DNA of 64,000 nucleotides from Chitinophaga fulva (GTDB lineage Bacteria > Bacteroidota > Bacteroidia > Chitinophagales > Chitinophagaceae). The notes beneath the pieces were generated by a model, which had not been told where the DNA came from, did not search any database, and saw nothing but the letters and a program-made list of their open reading frames with translations. The position numbers and the translations under genes are program-made. Within the stretch, counting starts at the first letter, position 1. Every line of letters begins with the position of its first letter. Positions 60,708-64,000 of the stretch are shown here, in pieces. The stretch is from positions 1,550,001 through 1,614,000 of the forward strand of contig NZ_JABBGC010000001.1 in the NCBI RefSeq assembly GCF_012927205.1. The letters are read 5' to 3'.

Positions 60708-62702
60708 ATGACAACTATGATCAGACAAATTAAATTGTGGTTGCTGGCCATCTGTTGCCTGTTGACCATACCGGCTGCCTTACAGGCCGGGGCGCCTAAA
60801 GAAGTGGATATTTGTGTGTACGGCGGCACCTCCGCCGGTATTATGGCGGCCTATACGGCCAAAAAGCTGCACAAATCCGTATTGCTGATAGAACCGGGAA
60901 AACACCTCGGCGGACTGACCACCGGTGGCCTCGGCTACACGGACATCGGCAATAAATATGCGATCACCGGGCTGGCCCGCGATTTTTACCGCCGCATCGG
61001 TACGCATTACGGGAAGTTTGAGCAGTGGATTTTTGAGCCGCATGTAGCTTCTCAGACATTTGACGGCTATCTGCAAAATGCGAAGGTGGAAATTTGGTAT
61101 GACCACCGGTTGAGCAGCGTACGCAAAGAAAACGGCTACATCCGCGAAATCACCGTGGAAGGAGCTTCCCCGGTGGTGGTAAAGGCCCGCATGTTTATTG
61201 ACTGTTCTTACGAAGGGGATCTGATGGCCAAAGCGGGTGTTTCGTATACCGTTGGCCGTGAGGCCAACAGCCTGTATCATGAAACTTACAACGGGGTGCA
61301 GTTGCGCGAGAAGCACCAGTTTCCCGACGGAGTAGATCCTTACAAAACACCCGGCAAACCGGAAAGCGGGCTGTTGTGGGGTATTAGCCCGGCATCGCTG
61401 GATGCGCAGGGTAGCGGCGATAAGAGCGTGCAGGCGTTCAATTTCCGCATCTGCCTTACGAACCGTCCGGATAATATGATTCCGATCACGCAGCCGGAGG
61501 GCTACAATGCTTCCCGTTATGAACTGTTGCTCCGCGTATTGGAAAAAGTGCCGGCAAAAAACCTGTGGGGCTTTCTGAAGTTTGACCTGATGCCTAACGG
61601 CAAGACAGATATCAACAACAATGGTGCATTTTCCACTGACATGATCGGGATGAATTTCGATTATCCGGAGGCAGATGAAGCCAGGCGAAAGGAGATTATC
61701 CGTCAGCATGAACAGTATAATAAAGGATTGTTGTATTTCATTGGCCATGACCCGCGGATCCCAGAGCATTTGCGTCGGGAGATGTTGCAGTGGGGATATC
61801 CCAAAGATGAATATGTGAATAACGGTCATTGGTCGCCGCAGCTGTATGTGCGTGAAGTGCGCCGTATGGTAGGCGAATATGTTATGACACAGGCGAATTG
61901 CCAGGGTCGTGCTACGGTGACCGATGGCGTGGGGATGGCGGCATATACCATGGATTCGCATAACTGTCAGCGGTTGGTCGTGAATGGTATGGTGAAGAAT
62001 GAAGGAGATGTGCAGATTGGCGGCTTTGGTCCGTATCCTATTTCTTACCGGGCGTTGGTGCCTAAAACCGGCGAATGTGCCAACCTGTTGGTGCCCGTTT
62101 GTTTATCTGCCTCCCATATTGCTTATGGTTCTATCCGGATGGAGCCGGTGTTTATGGTGCTGGCGCAATCTGCCGCTACAGCAGCGGTGGTAGCTATCGA
62201 CAGTAAGGTGCCGGTGCAGCAGGTGGCGGTCCAGCAGGTGCAGCAGATGCTGGCAGCTAATCCGCTGGCCGACAACAGTACGCCGGAAATACTGGTGGAT
62301 AATGACGATGCGGCCCATGTGACGCTGAAGGGCGACTGGAAGAAAGATGGGAAAGGTAGTTATGGGCCGTCCCTGTACCTGGATGACAGCAAGGGAAGTG
62401 TGCCGAAATCTGCACGTTTTACTCCCGAGATACAGCAAGAACGGGAATACCATATTTACAGCTATCTGCCCAAGCTGGCCAACCAGGCGACGGTTACCCA
62501 TGTGCGGGTTTTTGACGGAAAGGAACTGAAGCAGGTGAAGATAGAAGCAAATGCCATTAAGGTGGAGGGACAGACTTCCGGTGAATGGGTGTCGTTGGGG
62601 AGTTTCCGTTTGCCGAAAGGGAAGAAGGCGTATGTAGAGATCAGTAATGAGCAGGCGGATGGCCCGGTGGTGGCCGATGCGCTGTTGTTTATCGCCCGTT
62701 GA
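60708..62702 (+). CDS. Secreted FAD-dependent oxidoreductase with golvesin-like C-terminal domain
   Basis: 664 residues; ATG at 60708 or 60717. Signal peptide up to 'AALQAGA'. The FAD-binding start 'EVDICVYGGTSAGIMAAYTAKKLHKSVLLIEPGKHLGGLTTGGLGYTDIGN' and 'ARMFIDCSYEGDLMAKAGVSYTVGREA' mark the FAD-dependent oxidoreductase family (DUF-type 'FAD_oxidored') common in PULs; 'LLVPVCLSASHIAYGSIRMEPVFMVLAQSAATAAVVAIDS' closes that domain. The last ~130 residues ('YGPSLYLDDSKGSVPKSARFTPEIQQEREYHIYSYLPKL...YVEISNEQADGPVVADALLFI') are a golvesin-like beta-domain. It is cotranscribed with susD (1 bp gap) and probably oxidises the imported compound in the periplasm. Terminator 50 bp downstream. Confidence 0.9.
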   Translation: MTTMIRQIKLWLLAICCLLTIPAALQAGAPKEVDICVYGGTSAGIMAAYTAKKLHKSVLLIEPGKHLGGLTTGGLGYTDIGNKYAITGLARDFYRRIGTHYGKFEQWIFEPHVASQTFDGYLQNAKVEIWYDHRLSSVRKENGYIREITVEGASPVVVKARMFIDCSYEGDLMAKAGVSYTVGREANSLYHETYNGVQLREKHQFPDGVDPYKTPGKPESGLLWGISPASLDAQGSGDKSVQAFNFRICLTNRPDNMIPITQPEGYNASRYELLLRVLEKVPAKNLWGFLKFDLMPNGKTDINNNGAFSTDMIGMNFDYPEADEARRKEIIRQHEQYNKGLLYFIGHDPRIPEHLRREMLQWGYPKDEYVNNGHWSPQLYVREVRRMVGEYVMTQANCQGRATVTDGVGMAAYTMDSHNCQRLVVNGMVKNEGDVQIGGFGPYPISYRALVPKTGECANLLVPVCLSASHIAYGSIRMEPVFMVLAQSAATAAVVAIDSKVPVQQVAVQQVQQMLAANPLADNSTPEILVDNDDAAHVTLKGDWKKDGKGSYGPSLYLDDSKGSVPKSARFTPEIQQEREYHIYSYLPKLANQATVTHVRVFDGKELKQVKIEANAIKVEGQTSGEWVSLGSFRLPKGKKAYVEISNEQADGPVVADALLFIAR

Positions 62703-62754
62703 TCATTTAGGTATTTTGATATTTTGTTATTTTATTATTGCGTTTAGGAAGATG

Positions 62755-62787
62755 ACCGTCTGGCTTTGCCAGGCGGTCTTTTTTTGA
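62755..62787 (+). terminator. Terminator of the sigma-controlled SusCD operon
   Basis: 10-bp stem GACCGTCTGG/CCAGGCGGTC (one G-U), 5-nt loop and eight T. Confidence 0.85.
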
Positions 62788-62867
62788 ATAAAGTCATCAG
62801 CAACCGGTGGTCATCGCCCTCAAAAAATATTTTTTTTAGAAAATATTATGCGACAGATCTGCGTTTT

Positions 62868-62883
62868 ATGCAGAAATCTGCAT
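62868..62883. promoter_or_regulatory. Palindromic operator upstream of the DeoR gene
   Basis: ATGCAGA/TCTGCAT with AA centre (16 bp), 14 bp before the -7 box. A related half-palindrome ATGCGACAGATCTGCG lies one and a half helix turns upstream (from 62848). It is a likely autoregulatory site. Confidence 0.55.
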
Positions 62884-62896
62884 GAAATTGCATTTT

Positions 62897-62904
62897 TATA
62901 TTTG
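62897..62904 (+). promoter_or_regulatory. -7 promoter box of the DeoR gene
   Basis: Exact TATATTTG (TAnnTTTG), 45 nt before the ATG at 62950. Confidence 0.55.
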
Positions 62905-62949
62905 TTTGAATGCGTTTTTTTGCCGAATTTAAAGTAGAATAAACTTCCG

Positions 62950-63696
62950 ATGCTAAAAAAGGAACGTCAGGCATATATCTTACACCAGGTCAACCTACAT
63001 AACAAGGTATTGTCGTCGCATCTGAGCGAACAGATGGGGGTGTCGGAGGATACGATCCGCCGGGACCTGGCGGAGCTGGCTAAAGAAGGGAAGATGCTGA
63101 AAGTACACGGTGGCGGGTTGTCCAACTCATTTCACCAGGGTGCGGTAGCACAGGACGTATATGCCATAGAAGAGAAACGCATCATCGCCATGAAGGCTGT
63201 GGAACTGATACGTGACGGCATGTTTGTATTGACAACCGGCGGCACCACTATTCTGCAGCTGGCGCGGATGTTACCGCCCGAATTGCGGGCCACTTTTGTT
63301 ACGGTAAGTTTACCGGCAGCCTCTGAATATGCCAATCATCCGAATATAGAAGTGATCGTTATCGGTGACAAGTTATCCAAGAATTCGAAAATCACGGTTG
63401 GTGGAGAAGCAATCGCCAAAATCAAGGATATCCGGGCGGACCTGTGTTTCATCGGGGTCAATGCCATTGATGTTCAGGCGGGCCTTACAGACAATGACTG
63501 GGAGGTGGTGCAGGTAAAAAAGACGATGGTCGCCACTGCCAAAAAAGTAGTAGCCATGTGTATATCCGAAAAGGTGAATACCGCAGAGCATCTGAAAGTA
63601 TGTAACGTTGAAGATATTGATATATTGATCACCGAGTTGCAGCCAAAATCGAAGAAGTTGCAGCCATACAGTAGTAAAGGAATTAAGATTTTATAA
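62950..63696 (+). CDS. DeoR/GlpR-family transcriptional regulator
   Basis: 248 residues. The N-terminal DeoR winged HTH 'KKERQAYILHQVNLHNKVLSSHLSEQMGVSEDTIRRDLAELAKEGKMLKVHGGGLSN' is followed by the DeoR C-terminal sensor ('RIIAMKAVELIRDGMFVLTTGGTTILQLARML', 'TFVTVSLPAASEYANHPNIEVIVIGDKLSKNSKITVGGEAI', 'FIGVNAIDVQAGLTDNDWEVVQVKKTMVATAKKVV'), which binds phosphorylated sugars in this family. Such proteins repress sugar catabolic genes until the effector binds. The neighbouring genes suggest it may control one of the adjacent uptake loci. It has its own promoter with a palindromic operator. Confidence 0.94.
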   Translation: MLKKERQAYILHQVNLHNKVLSSHLSEQMGVSEDTIRRDLAELAKEGKMLKVHGGGLSNSFHQGAVAQDVYAIEEKRIIAMKAVELIRDGMFVLTTGGTTILQLARMLPPELRATFVTVSLPAASEYANHPNIEVIVIGDKLSKNSKITVGGEAIAKIKDIRADLCFIGVNAIDVQAGLTDNDWEVVQVKKTMVATAKKVVAMCISEKVNTAEHLKVCNVEDIDILITELQPKSKKLQPYSSKGIKIL

Positions 63697-63733
63697 CAAT
63701 CATTTTTATTATTTAACACGTTTATCAACAAAT

Positions 63734-63752
63734 AGCCCTCCCGGGCTGTTTT
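63734..63752 (+). terminator. Weak hairpin terminator after the DeoR gene
   Basis: AGCCC/GGGCT (5 bp) around TCCC, followed by GTTTT. Short stem; modest support. Confidence 0.4.
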
Positions 63753-63781
63753 ACAGGACAACCGACGTTTGAAAAAGCGTT

Positions 63782-63931
63782 GTGAAAAACGAATTTCGGG
63801 AATGGCTGGTGAGGCAGTATGACACCATTCCGGCCACTATTTTCAGAAGGCACAAAAAAGAGGATTTAATAAGGCAATCAACCATTCAACAGTTGTTTTA
63901 CGACTGTTTTAAGGGCTACGAACAACAGTAA
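63782..63931 (+). CDS. Possible small protein, 49 residues, GTG start
   Basis: An open frame from GTG at 63782 to TAA at 63931 encodes a charged 49-residue peptide (starting VKNEFREWLVRQYDTIP and containing FRRHKKEDLIRQ, FYDCFKGYEQQ). The amino-acid composition looks coding-like. A stop lies four codons before the GTG, which is the only nearby start. No family recognised; it sits between a DeoR gene and the start of another CDS. Confidence 0.35.
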   Translation: MKNEFREWLVRQYDTIPATIFRRHKKEDLIRQSTIQQLFYDCFKGYEQQ

Positions 63932-63951
63932 CCAACATTTAAAAATCACTT

Positions 63952-64000
63952 ATGATCACGCGTGTATTTATGCGATTGACAGGGAGTGGCCGTGCGCTGC
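63952..64000 (+). CDS. Start of a gene cut by the window end
   Basis: ATG at 63952 opens a frame reading MITRVFMRLTGSGRAL to the edge: a positively charged N-region such as precedes the signal helix of SusC-type receptors in this phylum (compare the start of the gene at 55899). A TonB-dependent receptor is a guess; only 16 codons are visible. Confidence 0.35.
   Translation, partial: MITRVFMRLTGSGRAL

Noticed and set aside
1..64000. tRNA, rRNA, prophage or insertion sequence
   Set aside because: No cloverleaf-like tRNA, rRNA text, transposase, integrase or phage structural gene was recognised on reading the intergenic regions and ORFs.

Overview
The window looks like a chromosomal segment of a Bacteroidota bacterium, most likely a Chitinophaga-type member of the Chitinophagaceae. 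The evidence is four SusC-type or TonB-dependent receptors or parts of them, three SusD lipoproteins, two ECF sigma/FecR anti-sigma pairs, a DUF4249 lipoprotein, a type IX secretion sorting domain, and several promoters with the Bacteroidota -7 box TAnnTTTG. Shine-Dalgarno sequences are largely absent. The genus is an inference from protein style, not from a marker gene comparison.

Layout. 1-2.6 kb: the tail of a SusC/SusD locus. 2.7-5.6 kb: a DJ-1/PfpI protein, a solitary atpG with its own promoter and terminator, and scpB with a long acidic tail containing 19 perfect GAGGAT repeats. 5.8-12.5 kb, minus strand: an ORF interrupted by one amber codon, an SDR oxidoreductase, a DUF1080 protein, then the cell division/RNA turnover/translation cluster rny-zapA-(zapB-like)-pheT. 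13-18.9 kb: dnaB, a MATE exporter, rsmE, terC and pyrD. 19-24.3 kb: a complete ECF sigma/FecR/STN-type TonB receptor/DUF4249 locus. 24.4-33 kb: a small RNA candidate, a CxxC protein, an exported glutaminase, CbpA with a small partner gene, an MFS exporter, a receiver-PAS-histidine kinase, CvfB and a TauE/DUF1634 pair.

33-42.3 kb, minus strand: a polysaccharide utilization locus, GH29 fucosidase - GH28/DUF4955 fusion - SusC - SusD. It is followed by an AbiE-type toxin/antitoxin pair and a large secreted sugar dehydrogenase-like protein with a T9SS signal. The same 14-bp LacI-type palindrome lies upstream of both the PUL and the secreted protein. 48-53.8 kb: mqo, a Tat-type phosphoesterase, a SUKH-like protein, an AHSA1-type protein, a YdeI-type protein and a nitrilase. 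53.9-62.7 kb: a second ECF sigma/FecR locus driving an STN-type SusC, a SusD and an FAD oxidoreductase with a golvesin-like C-terminus. 62.9-64 kb: a DeoR regulator with an upstream palindrome, a small ORF, and the first codons of another gene.

The most unusual feature is a set of dispersed intergenic palindromes. Two of them (16905-17056 and 18892-19043) share a core sequence, have arms of 38-39 bp, and either encode the end of a gene (rsmE) or place near-identical outward -7 promoter boxes in front of two divergent genes (pyrD and an ECF sigma gene). Smaller palindromes and 7-bp-period repeats touch gene ends elsewhere. No tRNA, rRNA, CRISPR array or insertion sequence was seen.
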